Positions 28,934 to 38,456 of a stretch of 64,000 nt of DNA are shown piece after piece. Within the stretch, counting starts at the first letter, position 1; each line of letters opens with the position of its first letter. Source of the DNA: Comamonas halotolerans (GTDB lineage: Bacteria > Pseudomonadota > Gammaproteobacteria > Burkholderiales > Burkholderiaceae_C); NCBI RefSeq assembly GCF_030162935.1, contig NZ_JASAUZ010000001.1:656186-720185 (forward strand). Reading direction: 5' to 3'. The notes under the pieces are model-generated. The model ran no database searches and was not told where the DNA came from. It saw nothing but the letters and a program-made list of their open reading frames with translations. The position numbers and the translations under genes are program-made.

Positions 28934-28962
28934 AAAAAAGCCGTACAGCAACTGCACGGCTT
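28934..28962 (-). terminator. Intrinsic terminator of hisD
   Basis: On the minus strand the stem AAGCCGTGCAG–TTG–CTGTACGGCTT runs into TTTTG, 20 bases after the hisD stop. It closes the murA–hisG–hisD unit and separates it from the downstream his genes. Confidence 0.9.
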
Positions 28963-28981
28963 GGGTGAACGACTGCACGCT

Positions 28982-30298
28982 TTACTTCAAACGCATTTCT
29001 GCGGCACGGGCGTGGCCTTGCAGACCTTCGCCATACGCCAGCTCTGCGGCAATCTTGCCCAGCACTTGCGCACCGGCTTCGCTGACTTCAATCAGGCTGG
29101 AGCGCTTCTGGAAATCATAGACACCCAGGGGCGACGAGAAACGTGCCGTACCGCTGGTAGGCAACACGTGGTTAGGGCCTGCGCAATAGTCGCCCAGCGA
29201 TTCACTGGTGTAGGCACCCAGAAAGATGGCTCCGGCATGCTTGAGCAAAGGCTCCCACTTGTGCGGATCGTTGCTGGAAACCTCCAGGTGCTCAGGCGCA
29301 ATGCGGTTGGAGATGGCGCAGGCTTCTTCCATGTTGCGGGTCAGAATCAGTGCGCCACGGCCATTCAGGCTCTTGGCGATGATTTCCTTGCGCGGCATTT
29401 CAGGCAGCAGGCGGTCAATCGATGCCTGGACCGCATCAATATAAGCAGCATCAGGGCACAGCAAGATGGATTGCGCCAGCTCGTCGTGCTCGGCCTGGCT
29501 GAACAGGTCCATGGCCACCCAGTCCGGGGGCGTCGTGCCATCGGCCAGCACCAGAATTTCCGAGGGACCAGCAATCATGTCGATACCCACCAGGCCAAAT
29601 ACGCGCTTTTTGGCGCTGGCCACGTACGCATTGCCGGGTCCCGTGATCTTGTCCACCTTGGGCACAGTGGCCGTGCCATAGGCCAGGGCTGCCACCGCTT
29701 GCGCGCCACCAACAGTGAAGGCGCGGTGCACACCAGCCACATAGGCCGCTGCCAGCACCAGAGGATTCTTCTCCCCCTTGGGGGTCGGCACAACCATGAT
29801 GATTTCAGGCACACCCGCCACATGCGCAGGAATGGCGTTCATCAACACGCTGGAAGGGTAAGCCGCTTTGCCACCGGGCACATAAATGCCCACGCGGTCC
29901 AGAGGCGTGACTTTTTGCCCCAGCAGTGTGCCATCTTCGTCACGGTAGCTCCAGCTCTCGCCATTGGCCTTTTTCTGGGCTTCGTGATAGGTACGTACTC
30001 GCTTGGCAGCCGCTTGAAGCGCATGCTTTTGCGCATCGCCCAGGCTGTCAAAAGCAGCTTTGAGTTCCGTCTGCGTCAGCTCAAGCGCTTGCATGCTTGA
30101 GACATCCAGACCATCAAAGCGCGCGGTGTACTCCAGCACGGCCGCATCGCCGCGTGCTTGCACATCTGCCAGAATGTCCGCCACACGCTGCTCGATCGCT
30201 GCATCCGTGTCGGCTGACCAATGCAGACGTTGCGCAAAATCATGCTCGAAATTGGCATCCGCGGTGGACAGACGAAGGGGGTTAGCTGCGATTTCCAT
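28982..30298 (-). CDS. hisD: Histidinol dehydrogenase HisD
   Basis: HisD (438 residues) performs the last two steps of histidine synthesis, a four-electron NAD-linked oxidation of histidinol. The family stretch [22 protein letters not shown] (part), the [12 protein letters not shown] loop, [11 protein letters not shown] and the [14 protein letters not shown] motif near the C-terminus are all present, including the zinc-binding histidines. It follows hisG by about 33 bases. Confidence 0.97.
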   Translation of the reverse strand: MEIAANPLRLSTADANFEHDFAQRLHWSADTDAAIEQRVADILADVQARGDAAVLEYTARFDGLDVSSMQALELTQTELKAAFDSLGDAQKHALQAAAKRVRTYHEAQKKANGESWSYRDEDGTLLGQKVTPLDRVGIYVPGGKAAYPSSVLMNAIPAHVAGVPEIIMVVPTPKGEKNPLVLAAAYVAGVHRAFTVGGAQAVAALAYGTATVPKVDKITGPGNAYVASAKKRVFGLVGIDMIAGPSEILVLADGTTPPDWVAMDLFSQAEHDELAQSILLCPDAAYIDAVQASIDRLLPEMPRKEIIAKSLNGRGALILTRNMEEACAISNRIAPEHLEVSSNDPHKWEPLLKHAGAIFLGAYTSESLGDYCAGPNHVLPTSGTARFSSPLGVYDFQKRSSLIEVSEAGAQVLGKIAAELAYGEGLQGHARAAEMRLK

Positions 30299-30330
30299 AG
30301 TACTTACTGCTTCAACAGTGGGGAAGAGAA

Positions 30331-30981
30331 TTAGTTGTTCTTGGCGGCAACCGCCTGCGCGAATGCATCAATGATGTGGCGCAGCGGCTTTTGTTTGAGC
30401 TTGAGCGATGCCTGATTGACCACCAGACGCGAACTGATATCGATGATGGGCTCCACCTCCACCAGATCATTGGCACGCAAGGTGTTGCCAGTGGAAACAA
30501 GATCCACGATGGCATCTGCCATGCCAGTCAGCGGAGCCAGCTCCATCGAGCCGTAGAGCTTGATCATGTCGACGTGAACACCCTTTTTGGCGAAAAACTC
30601 ACGCGCGATCGTGGTGTACTTGGTCGCAACCTTCAGACGCGCACCCTGTTTGACGGCATGTGCATAGTCAAAACCATTGCGCACGGCCACGCTGACACGG
30701 CACTTGGCAATCTGCAAATCCAGTGGCTGGTACAGTCCCTGTCCACCATGCTCAATCAGGGAGTCGGAGCCTGAGACCCCAAGGTCTGCACCACCGTACT
30801 GCACATACACCGGTACATCCGAGGCGCGCACCAGCACCACACGCACGTCGGGGTTGGTGGTTTCAAAAATCAGCTTGCGTGATTTCTCGATGTCTTCCGT
30901 CACCTCAATGCCAGCTGCTGCCAGCAAAGGCACGGTTTCCTCATAGATACGGCCCTTGGACAGGGCAATGGTGATGCTCAT
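30331..30981 (-). CDS. hisG: ATP phosphoribosyltransferase catalytic subunit HisG (short form)
   Basis: The 216-residue short HisG catalyses the first, feedback-controlled step of histidine synthesis. It lacks the C-terminal ACT-like regulatory domain, so it should need the regulatory partner HisZ, which is not in this window. The PRPP-binding [16 protein letters not shown] and the N-terminal [14 protein letters not shown] are visible. Its start overlaps the murA stop by 4 bases (ATGA). Confidence 0.96.
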   Translation of the reverse strand: MSITIALSKGRIYEETVPLLAAAGIEVTEDIEKSRKLIFETTNPDVRVVLVRASDVPVYVQYGGADLGVSGSDSLIEHGGQGLYQPLDLQIAKCRVSVAVRNGFDYAHAVKQGARLKVATKYTTIAREFFAKKGVHVDMIKLYGSMELAPLTGMADAIVDLVSTGNTLRANDLVEVEPIIDISSRLVVNQASLKLKQKPLRHIIDAFAQAVAAKNN

Positions 30982-32246
30982 TGCGACACTCTTTCAATAT
31001 CAGCGCCCAAGCCGCGCAGCTTGGCTTCCATGCGGTCATAGCCCCGATCCAGGTGATAAATGCGGTCCACCAGGGTCTCACCCTTGGCCACCAGACCGGC
31101 AATCACCAAGCTGGCCGAAGCGCGCAAGTCCGTCGCCATCACGGTAGCCCCTGACAATGGAGCGCCACCCACCACGGTTGCCAGACGGCCTTCGGTGGTG
31201 ATCTGTGCCCCTAGACGCATCATCTCGTTGACATGCATGAAGCGGTTTTCAAAGATGGTCTCCGTCACCGTGCTGGTGCCTTCGGCCACCAGATTCAGCG
31301 CCATGAATTGCGCCTGCATGTCGGTAGGGAACCCTGGGTATTCAGTGGTGCGGAAGCTCTGCGCCTTCAAGTGACCATTGCTGCGCACCCGCAACCCGCC
31401 CTCCTCTTGCTGCACCTCGGCCCCGGCTTCCACCAGTTTGTCGATCACAGCCCCCAGATGGTCGGCACGACCATTGCGCAGGAAAGCATTCCCCCCCGTG
31501 GCGGCCACAGCGCACAGAAAGGTTCCTGCCTCAATGCGGTCAGCCACCACGGCATGCTCACAGCCATGGAGTGACTCCACGCCTTGAATGGTGATACGGC
31601 TGGTGCCATGGCCTTCAATCCTGGCCCCCATCTTGATGAGCATTTCAGCCAGATCCGTGATTTCGGGCTCCATGGCGGCGTTTTCCAGCACTGTCTCGCC
31701 TTCTGCAAGCGCCGCTGCCATCAGAAAATTCTCCGTGCCCGTCACCGTCACCATGTCAGTGGTAATGCGTGCACCTTTCAAACGCTTCCAGCCCGCAGGC
31801 AAGCTGGCGTTCATGTACCCGTTTTCCACGGTAATGACCGCGCCCATGGCTTGCAAGCCCTTGATGTGCTGATCCACAGGACGCGAGCCAATGGCACAGC
31901 CTCCCGGCAGCGAAACCTTGGCATGACCAAAACGTGCCAGCAAAGGCCCCAGCGCCAGCACGGAAGCACGCATGGTTTTGACCAGCTCGTACGGTGCCTC
32001 TGGGTTGTTCAGCGCGCCCGCATTCAGCGAGACCGTGCCATTGTCATCGCGCTCGGCAGCCACACCCATGTTGCGGATGAGCTTGAGCATGGTGGCCACA
32101 TCCTGCAGACGGGGCACGTTATGCAAGGTTACGGGCTGTGCCGTCAGCAGAGCCGCGCACAGCTCGGGTAATGCAGCGTTTTTGGCACCAGAAATCAGCA
32201 CTTCACCGTGCAAAGCACGGCCACCGCGAATGAGAAGTTTGTCCAT
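30978..32246 (-). CDS. murA: UDP-N-acetylglucosamine 1-carboxyvinyltransferase MurA
   Basis: MurA (422 residues) transfers enolpyruvate from PEP to UDP-GlcNAc, the first committed step of peptidoglycan synthesis and the target of fosfomycin. The start [23 protein letters not shown] (part) and the loop with the catalytic cysteine, [12 protein letters not shown], are present, so the fosfomycin-sensitive Cys form is expected. It is downstream of ibaG and coupled to hisG. Confidence 0.97.
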   Translation of the reverse strand: MDKLLIRGGRALHGEVLISGAKNAALPELCAALLTAQPVTLHNVPRLQDVATMLKLIRNMGVAAERDDNGTVSLNAGALNNPEAPYELVKTMRASVLALGPLLARFGHAKVSLPGGCAIGSRPVDQHIKGLQAMGAVITVENGYMNASLPAGWKRLKGARITTDMVTVTGTENFLMAAALAEGETVLENAAMEPEITDLAEMLIKMGARIEGHGTSRITIQGVESLHGCEHAVVADRIEAGTFLCAVAATGGNAFLRNGRADHLGAVIDKLVEAGAEVQQEEGGLRVRSNGHLKAQSFRTTEYPGFPTDMQAQFMALNLVAEGTSTVTETIFENRFMHVNEMMRLGAQITTEGRLATVVGGAPLSGATVMATDLRASASLVIAGLVAKGETLVDRIYHLDRGYDRMEAKLRGLGADIERVSQ

Positions 32247-32332
32247 GGCGTTGGAGCCTTGAATCGAAATTGAAATGAAATCACGCCAAGCCCCCCGGGT
32301 TCAGCGCAAACAGAAATGTGTGAAGGGGCTGC

Positions 32333-32575
32333 TTAGTCAGCCTTGCTTGCCCATTCTGCCGGAGTGAAGGTCTTCATCGACAAAGCATGGACTTCATCGG
32401 TCTTGATACGCTCACCCAGCGTTGCATACACCAGACGCTGACGCGCCAGCAGGCGCTTGCCCTCAAACTCTGCCGAGACAATGGTGGCGTACCAATGGCG
32501 TCCATCACCTTCCACGGCCAAATGCTCACAGCTCAAGCCTGCGCGGATGATGGATTGGAGTTGATCAGCTGTCAT
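32333..32575 (-). CDS. ibaG: BolA-family protein IbaG
   Basis: An 80-residue BolA-like protein of the IbaG (YrbA) group, which sits next to murA in most proteobacteria. BolA proteins bind [2Fe-2S] clusters with monothiol glutaredoxins. The cysteine and histidine of the family are visible (GLSCEHLAVEGDG and EVHALSMKTFTP). I start at MTADQLQSII; the longer frame adds 39 residues of intergenic sequence. Confidence 0.93.
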   Translation of the reverse strand: MTADQLQSIIRAGLSCEHLAVEGDGRHWYATIVSAEFEGKRLLARQRLVYATLGERIKTDEVHALSMKTFTPAEWASKAD

Positions 32576-32642
32576 AGTGTTCTCAATGCATGCAGCGCGT
32601 GCGCTGCAGTCGAAGTGGCAGCGCACCCAAAGGCACGCACAA

Positions 32643-33410
32643 TCAATGGCGAATTTTGTAGCCAATACGCAGCAAATGGATGGCCACAGCACTCACGGCC
32701 AACCACGCTACACCCACGATGCCCAGACTCATCCAGGGAGAGACATCGCTCTGGCCGAAGAAACCATAGCGAAAGCCGTCAATCATGTAGAAAAACGGAT
32801 TCAAATGGCTAACCTGCTGCCAAAAAGGTGGCAGCGATTGAATCGAATAAAACACACCCGAAAGAAATGTCATGGGCATGATCAGAAAGTTCTGAAAGGC
32901 TGCCATCTGATCGAATTTATCGGCCCACAAACCGGCAATCAGTCCCAACGTACCCAGCAAGGCAGCACCCAGAAAGGCAAATATCACTATCCATAACGGC
33001 GCTACAGCGACCGCAGGCGTGAAGAACAAGGTGACGATGTATACGCCCAAACCAACGGCCAGACCCCGAACGATGGAAGAACCGACATAGGCCGCAAACC
33101 AAGCCCAGTGCGACAGTGGTGTCAACAAGATAAACACCACGCTGCCCATGATCTTGCTTTGCACCAGGCTGGACGAGCTATTGGCGAATGCGTTTTGCAA
33201 CACGCTCATCATCACAAGTCCCGGCACCAAAAAGGCGGTATAGCCCACGCCATCAAATACCTGCACATGATCTTCCAGCACATGACCAAATATCAGCAGA
33301 TACAGCACTGCTGTCATCACAGGTGCTGCGACTGTCTGGAAACTCACCTTCCAAAAACGCAGAATTTCCTTGTAGAACAGCGAGGTCCAGCCTTGCATCT
33401 GGGGGAACAT
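32643..33410 (-). CDS. ABC-2 type transporter permease (YadH-like)
   Basis: A 255-residue ABC-2 permease with about six membrane helices (ASSIVRGLAVGLGVYIVTLFF and GTLGLIAGLWADKFDQMA are conserved parts). With the ATPase at 33410–34315 it forms an exporter of unknown substrate; the pair is like E. coli YadGH. It lies between mlaB and ibaG, a usual place in Burkholderiales. Its start touches the ATPase stop. Confidence 0.9.
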   Translation of the reverse strand: MFPQMQGWTSLFYKEILRFWKVSFQTVAAPVMTAVLYLLIFGHVLEDHVQVFDGVGYTAFLVPGLVMMSVLQNAFANSSSSLVQSKIMGSVVFILLTPLSHWAWFAAYVGSSIVRGLAVGLGVYIVTLFFTPAVAVAPLWIVIFAFLGAALLGTLGLIAGLWADKFDQMAAFQNFLIMPMTFLSGVFYSIQSLPPFWQQVSHLNPFFYMIDGFRYGFFGQSDVSPWMSLGIVGVAWLAVSAVAIHLLRIGYKIRH

Positions 33411-34315
33411 CAGGCAGCCCCCTTCATGACTTGAAGAAATACATCTTCCAAATCGGCACGACGAATTTCCATGTCTTCCATCACCACCTGGGCCTCACGC
33501 AGCGTGGCCAAGAAGCGTTCGATATCGTGCGGACCCTGAGCGGGCAATTGCACCACGCGCCCGGTCACGCGCGCCACTGGCGCCAGCGATGCAGGCAAAA
33601 CGCTATCAGTTTTGAATTGCAGCACATTGGATGACGCAGTCTTCAGCAGATTGGACGTCTCATCCAGCGCCACCACATTGCCGTTCTTGAGCATGGCGAT
33701 GCGGTTGCACAAGGCTTCCGCTTCTTCCAGATAGTGTGTTGTCAGCAATACCGTATGGCCTTGCTTGTTGAGCTTGGAGATGAAATGCCACAGCGTTTGA
33801 CGCAACTCCACATCCACACCCGCCGTGGGCTCATCCAAGACAATGATGGGCGGCTTGTGCACCAGTGCCTGTGCAACCAACACACGTCGCTTCATTCCAC
33901 CTGAGAGCTGGCGCATATTGGCGTTGGCCTTGTCGGACAGGCCCAGGCTTTCCAACAGCTCATCAATCCAGGCATCGTTGTTCTTGACACCAAAATATCC
34001 GGATTGAAGACGCAATGTCTCGCGCACATTGAAAAATGGGTCAAACACCAGCTCTTGCGGCACCACGCCCAACTGTTTGCGCGCTGCAGCGAAGTCTGCC
34101 TGCACATCCTGGCCCATCACAGTGATACGGCCGCTGGTGGCTTTGGCCAAGCCTGCCAAAATACTGATGAGCGTGGTCTTACCCGCGCCATTGGGGCCGA
34201 GCAGGCCAAAGAATTCACCCTCGGCAATATCCAGGCTCACTGCGTTGAGTGCCTGAAAACCACCTTTGGAGGTTGCGTAGGTCTTGGAGACAGATTGGAT
34301 AGAAACAGCTGGCAT
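33410..34315 (-). CDS. ABC exporter ATPase (YadG-like)
   Basis: A 301-residue ABC ATPase. Walker A is GPNGAGKTT, the signature is QLSGGMKRR, Walker B is IIVLDEPTAGVD and the H-loop is LLTTHYLEEAE, so it should hydrolyse ATP. The C-terminal part is the extra domain of drug-efflux-type exporters. I start at MPAVSIQSVSKTY; the longer frame would overlap mlaB. It is coupled with the following permease by a 1-base junction. Confidence 0.92.
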   Translation of the reverse strand: MPAVSIQSVSKTYATSKGGFQALNAVSLDIAEGEFFGLLGPNGAGKTTLISILAGLAKATSGRITVMGQDVQADFAAARKQLGVVPQELVFDPFFNVRETLRLQSGYFGVKNNDAWIDELLESLGLSDKANANMRQLSGGMKRRVLVAQALVHKPPIIVLDEPTAGVDVELRQTLWHFISKLNKQGHTVLLTTHYLEEAEALCNRIAMLKNGNVVALDETSNLLKTASSNVLQFKTDSVLPASLAPVARVTGRVVQLPAQGPHDIERFLATLREAQVVMEDMEIRRADLEDVFLQVMKGAA

Positions 34316-34374
34316 GAGAGTGTGACATTCTAAGGCCCCCAGGCCACCCAGCCTGTCCCGCGGTTTTGAAGCAC

Positions 34375-34677
34375 CTACGCAGTCTGCGTTGCTGCCTGTT
34401 CCGGGTCCAGCAAAGGCAACACACCATAGACTTGTGCCAAAGACTGCAGACTCGGCGTCCAGCCTTGCACATGCAGGCTCTGCTGCCGGGCTTGCGCTGC
34501 ACGGCGACACGCCAGCAACAACGCCAGGCCAGCCGAATCAAACGACTGCACTGCAGATGCATCCAGTGCAATTGTTGCACCCGACGGTATGCCTTGCATG
34601 CGGACCATCATGTCAGCCCGCGCAGTGACGACGGCTTGCGTCGTCAAAACAGAAGGGAGTGCAATCGTCTGCTGCAT
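34375..34677 (-). CDS. mlaB: STAS-domain protein MlaB
   Basis: A 100-residue STAS protein, the cytoplasmic regulator that binds the MlaF ATPase in the MlaFEDB complex. The core is ALDASAVQSFDSAGLALLLAC (part), which holds the conserved Ser of the STAS fold. Its place directly after mlaC in the operon gives the assignment. Confidence 0.88.
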   Translation of the reverse strand: MQQTIALPSVLTTQAVVTARADMMVRMQGIPSGATIALDASAVQSFDSAGLALLLACRRAAQARQQSLHVQGWTPSLQSLAQVYGVLPLLDPEQAATQTA

Positions 34678-34686
34678 GGCGTGTCT

Positions 34687-35331
34687 TTATTTACCAGAGC
34701 TGGTATCGGCAGCCATGGTTCGGCTGGACAGCGCATTGATCAGGCCATCAATACCGCCTTTGTTGAGCTCCTGCGCAAACTGGGTACGGTAGGTTTCCAC
34801 CATCCAAACGCCCAGCACATTGAGGTTGTAAATCTTCCATGCCTTGCCATCGGCGTTCTCCAGACGGAAGTCCAGCTGCACAGGCTCGCCCTTGCCATGC
34901 ACTTCGGTGCGTACCAGCACGTCCTTGTCGTCAGCAGCTGCACGCAAAGGCTTGACCACCACGCGCTGATCGCTCACTTGCTTCAAAGCACCCGCATAGG
35001 TACGAATAAGCATGAGCTTGAACTCCTGCTGCAGGCGTTCGCGCTGCTCGGGGGAAGCCTGGCGCCACTGAGGACCAACTGCCGCCGAAGTCATGCGGCG
35101 AAAGTTCACATGGGGCATCACGGTGGTGTCCACCACCTGGGAAATGCGGGCAATATTGCCGCTGCGCAGCTCAGGGTCAGCCTTGATGGTTTCCAAGATA
35201 TCAACCGACAGGCGCTTGACCAGGGCGTCAGGCGCCTCGACCCCGTTTTGTGCCAGAGCGGCTGGAGCTGCGGTGGCCCACAGAGCAGCGGTAACAGCCA
35301 GCATGGCTGTCAAGGTACGGCGTTGCATCAT
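34687..35331 (-). CDS. mlaC: Periplasmic phospholipid-binding protein MlaC
   Basis: MlaC (214 residues) shuttles phospholipids between the outer-membrane MlaA and the inner-membrane MlaFEDB complex. A Sec signal peptide ends near residue 28 (ATAAPAALAQNG), and the family stretch MPHVNFRRMTSAAVGPQWRQAS and WKIYNLNVLGVWMVETYR (parts) is clear. It lies between mlaA and mlaB in the operon. Confidence 0.93.
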   Translation of the reverse strand: MMQRRTLTAMLAVTAALWATAAPAALAQNGVEAPDALVKRLSVDILETIKADPELRSGNIARISQVVDTTVMPHVNFRRMTSAAVGPQWRQASPEQRERLQQEFKLMLIRTYAGALKQVSDQRVVVKPLRAAADDKDVLVRTEVHGKGEPVQLDFRLENADGKAWKIYNLNVLGVWMVETYRTQFAQELNKGGIDGLINALSSRTMAADTSSGK

Positions 35332-35375
35332 CGTTTTCCTTTCTCGCCAGGAGCAAATGCGCCTGGTTGTGCGGT

Positions 35376-36128
35376 TTAGTCGTCGTAGCTTTCGACACGA
35401 CCCGCGTTGTCATCATTGTCCTGGCTGCTGGAGCGGTCACGTTGTTTCAAATAGAAATCCCGCATCAGCGCGTAACGATCCAGAGAGGCTGCATCCAGCG
35501 TGTCGCTGGCATTGAGCAAGTTGGCGCGTTTGTTGATCAGATTCAAGCCTGTCAGGCTGTTTCGGTGCGAGACAGGCCGCAGGTCAGCCAGCACATATCC
35601 CTGCCAATCCACAGGCAATGCCACGGTATCACGCACCGTGGAAGGGCCTAAAAATGGCAACACCAGATACGGCCCTGGCTTGATACCCCAGCTACCCAGC
35701 GTCAACCCAAAGTCTTGCTTGTTACGGTCCACTTGCATTTCAGTAGCAATATCAAGCAAGCCACCGAAACCCAGCACTGTATTGGTGGTGAAGCGAACGA
35801 CGTGGTTGTAAGCCTGCTCGCCGTTGCCCTGCAAAGCATGGTTCACCAGCGACCACAAATCCCCCAGGTTGCCAAAGAAGTTGGTCACTGCGGTGCGCAC
35901 CGGCGTGGGGGTGATGGTCTGATAAGCGGTTGCCACCGGCTTGAATACAGCATCGTCAACGGCATCGTTGAACCTGGTCATGGAACGGTTATAGCCCTCG
36001 TAAGGATCCTGAGGGTTGGCAGCTTGCGTGGAAGCACAGCCAGACAACACCACACCAGCGACAATCAGACTGGCTGCACCTGCCTGACGCATGCGAATAG
36101 CTAAAGCCAATGCCTTCTTATCCATCAC
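35376..36128 (-). CDS. mlaA: Outer-membrane lipoprotein MlaA (VacJ)
   Basis: MlaA (250 residues) forms the outer-membrane channel that extracts mislocalised phospholipids. The lipobox VLSGC gives a lipidated cysteine (residue about 30). The family signature NPQDPYEGYNRSMTRFNDAVD (part) and the motif GLLDIATEMQ are present. It follows mlaD by 28 bases. Confidence 0.94.
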   Translation of the reverse strand: MMDKKALALAIRMRQAGAASLIVAGVVLSGCASTQAANPQDPYEGYNRSMTRFNDAVDDAVFKPVATAYQTITPTPVRTAVTNFFGNLGDLWSLVNHALQGNGEQAYNHVVRFTTNTVLGFGGLLDIATEMQVDRNKQDFGLTLGSWGIKPGPYLVLPFLGPSTVRDTVALPVDWQGYVLADLRPVSHRNSLTGLNLINKRANLLNASDTLDAASLDRYALMRDFYLKQRDRSSSQDNDDNAGRVESYDD

Positions 36129-36155
36129 AAACCTTTCTTCTTCTTTCTTGCCTAG

Positions 36156-36635
36156 TTACTTCGATGCCTCAGCATTGCCACCATCTTCGGCCTTGCTATA
36201 GATGAATTGCCCAATCAGGTTCTCCAGCACCACGGCAGACTGCGTGGCGGTCACCCGGTCTCCTGCTTCCAGGTTGGCATCGTCAGCCCCGGCCTCAATC
36301 CCCACATACTGGTCTCCCAGCAAGCCACTGGTCAAAATTTTCAGAGAACTGTCCTTAGGGAAAGCGTAGCGCTTTTCCATCGCCAGATGTACGGTGGCTT
36401 GGAAAGTTGTGTCATCAAACGTGATGTCTTCTACACGTCCTACTACCACGCCCGCGCTCTTTACTGCAGCCTTGGGCTTCAGGCCGCCGATGTTGTCAAA
36501 GCGCGCTGTAACTTTATAGGTTTCCTGGAAGCTCAGGCTCAGCAGGTTGGCTGACTGCAATGCCAAGAACACCAGCGCCAAAGCACCCACCAGCACAAAG
36601 AGGCCGACCCATACGTCGTTTTTAGAAGCCTGCAT
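36156..36635 (-). CDS. mlaD: Mla ABC transporter substrate-binding MCE protein MlaD
   Basis: MlaD (159 residues) has one N-terminal membrane helix and one MCE domain that forms a hexameric lipid-conducting ring. The motifs YKVTARFDNIGGLKPKAAVK (part), GVVVGRVEDI and SGLLGDQYVGIE are typical. It lies between mlaE and mlaA. Confidence 0.95.
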   Translation of the reverse strand: MQASKNDVWVGLFVLVGALALVFLALQSANLLSLSFQETYKVTARFDNIGGLKPKAAVKSAGVVVGRVEDITFDDTTFQATVHLAMEKRYAFPKDSSLKILTSGLLGDQYVGIEAGADDANLEAGDRVTATQSAVVLENLIGQFIYSKAEDGGNAEASK

Positions 36636-36661
36636 ACATAGTCCTTAAGAATCTTCACGCT

Positions 36662-37438
36662 TCAGATGCTGAACATCGAAGCCGTGAGCAAGAAATCCAG
36701 CGCCAATACAGCCAGGGACGCAACCACGACCGTCCGTGTTGTGGCTCGAGAGACGCCTTCCGGCGTCGGTTTGGCCATAAAGCCTTGATACAGGGCCACA
36801 AAAGTCACGGCAACACCAAAGACGATGCTCTTGATGACGCCATTGCCCAGGTCGTACCACCAGTCCACACCTGACTGCATTTGTCCCCAGAAGGCACCGC
36901 TGTCGACACCAATCATCACTACCCCGACCAGCCAGCCGCCAATGATGCCGACAGCACTAAACACCGCGGCCAACAGTGGCATGGTCACAAATCCAGCCCA
37001 AAAACGGGGAGCCAGAATACGTTTGACAGGATCTACCGCCATCATTTCCATGGCAGACAGTTGTTCGCCCGCCTTCATCAGGCCAATTTCCGCTGTCAAT
37101 GCCGTTCCAGCCCGCCCCGCAAACAGCAAGGCCGTCACCACTGGTCCCAATTCACGCAACAGTGAAAGCGCTACCAGCAAGCCTAGCGCCTCAGCGGAGC
37201 CATAACGCTGCAACGTGTAGTAGCCCTGCAAGCCCAGCACGAATCCCACAAACAGGCCGGACACTGCAATGATGACCAACGAATAGTTGCCCAAAAAATG
37301 AATCTGATCACTCAGCAGGCGAAAGCGCGACAAGGTCGCTGGCAACAATCCAAAAAGGCGTACAAACAGTGCCGTGGCCCGGCCCAGCCCGGCCAATTGC
37401 TGGCGCGTCCATAAACCCAATGCTGCAATGGCCTTCAT
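36662..37438 (-). CDS. mlaE: Mla ABC transporter permease MlaE
   Basis: MlaE (258 residues) is the inner-membrane permease of the phospholipid transporter. The conserved GRAGTALTAEIGLMKAGEQL (part) coupling region and ALDFLLTASMFSI ending match the family. It overlaps the mlaF stop by 4 bases. Confidence 0.95.
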   Translation of the reverse strand: MKAIAALGLWTRQQLAGLGRATALFVRLFGLLPATLSRFRLLSDQIHFLGNYSLVIIAVSGLFVGFVLGLQGYYTLQRYGSAEALGLLVALSLLRELGPVVTALLFAGRAGTALTAEIGLMKAGEQLSAMEMMAVDPVKRILAPRFWAGFVTMPLLAAVFSAVGIIGGWLVGVVMIGVDSGAFWGQMQSGVDWWYDLGNGVIKSIVFGVAVTFVALYQGFMAKPTPEGVSRATTRTVVVASLAVLALDFLLTASMFSI

Positions 37439-38241
37439 GCTTGGCCTCCAAAGTCCTGTTCCAGACTCGGGGCTGGATAGTGAAACGGGACCGGCCCCTG
37501 TGGCTGCGCATGAATGAATTGCTGTACCAGCGGATCCGGGTTGGCACGCACCTCATCTGGCGTACCTTGGGCGGCAATCCCGCCAGCGCCAAGAATCACC
37601 ACATGGTCAGCGACATGGAAGGTTTCTTCCAGATCGTGCGAGACCAGAATGCTGGTCAGACCCAGCGCATCATTGAGCGTTCGAATCAGGCGTGCAGCAG
37701 TTCCCAAGGAAATCGGATCCAGCCCCGCAAATGGCTCGTCATACATGATGAGCTCTGGATCAAGGGCAATCGCACGCGCCAGCGCCACACGGCGCGCCAT
37801 GCCACCGGAAATCTGACTGGGCATGAGGTCACGCGCACCACGCAGGCCCACTGCGTGCAATTTCATCAGCACAATGTCGCGCACCATGTCTTCTGGCAGG
37901 CGGGTGTGCTCACGCAGCGGGAAAGCTACATTGTCCAGCACGCTCATATCGGTAAACAGTGCGCCGAACTGGAACAACATGCCCATGCGACGACGCATGG
38001 CATACAGCTGTCGGCTATCCATCTGCCCAACGTCTTGGCCACCAAACAGCACCTGTCCCTGCTGAGCACGCTCCTGTCCACCAATCAGACGCAGCACCGT
38101 GGTTTTGCCACCGCCGGACGCACCCATCAGTGCTGTGACTTTGCCCCGCGGCACCTGCACAGAGAGGTCGCGCAGGACGATGCGTTCACCATAGCCAAAG
38201 GTGACGTTGCGCAACTCCACTAAAGGTGCTGGATGGCTCAT
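37435..38241 (-). CDS. mlaF: Mla ABC transporter ATPase MlaF
   Basis: MlaF (268 residues) powers the Mla transporter. Walker A is GASGGGKTT, the signature is QISGGMARRV, Walker B is LIMYDEPFAGLD and the H-loop is SILVSHDLEE. It is the first gene of mlaFEDACB and is preceded at 38322–38361 by a promoter with a palindromic operator. Confidence 0.95.
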   Translation of the reverse strand: MSHPAPLVELRNVTFGYGERIVLRDLSVQVPRGKVTALMGASGGGKTTVLRLIGGQERAQQGQVLFGGQDVGQMDSRQLYAMRRRMGMLFQFGALFTDMSVLDNVAFPLREHTRLPEDMVRDIVLMKLHAVGLRGARDLMPSQISGGMARRVALARAIALDPELIMYDEPFAGLDPISLGTAARLIRTLNDALGLTSILVSHDLEETFHVADHVVILGAGGIAAQGTPDEVRANPDPLVQQFIHAQPQGPVPFHYPAPSLEQDFGGQA

Positions 38242-38321
38242 TCGATGCTGATCTCAATAATGTGGTTGAAGGTCGATATTGTGCAGACAAGCCGCCCGAG
38301 GTGTCCGCTTGCGACACAGAC

Positions 38322-38361
38322 AAACATACATGAATGTATGTTTCTAAATGTACACAGACAA
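38322..38361 (-). promoter_or_regulatory. Predicted mla promoter overlapped by an AcrR/TtgR-like palindrome
   Basis: The 22-base perfect palindrome AAACATACATGAATGTATGTTT with centre GA (38322–38343, shown as two 10-base arms AAACATACAT and ATGTATGTTT) overlaps the -10 of a minus-strand promoter: TTGTCT (38356–38361), 17 bases, TACATT (38333–38338). The arms match the ACATACAT…ATGTATGT core of TetR-family operators such as that of AcrR. Confidence 0.75.
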
Positions 38362-38426
38362 GGCTAAACCATCAAGAAAAACCGCTTGATACTGTGAAAC
38401 TGCGAAGCATTAAGGAAATTACGGAT

Positions 38427-38452
38427 AAAAAGACTGCAGCCCAAGCTGCAGC
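38427..38452 (-). terminator. Intrinsic terminator of the amino-acid ABC operon
   Basis: On the minus strand GCTGCAG–CTTGG–GCTGCAG-type stem (CTGCAGC–GCTGCAG) is followed by TCTTTTTATC, just after the ATPase stop. Confidence 0.75.
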
Positions 38453-38456
38453 TTTT

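Noticed and set aside
38322..38343. Terminator of mlaF or the ABC operon
   Set aside because: The palindrome has no loop of usable size and no T-run, and it sits at a promoter. It fits an operator better.
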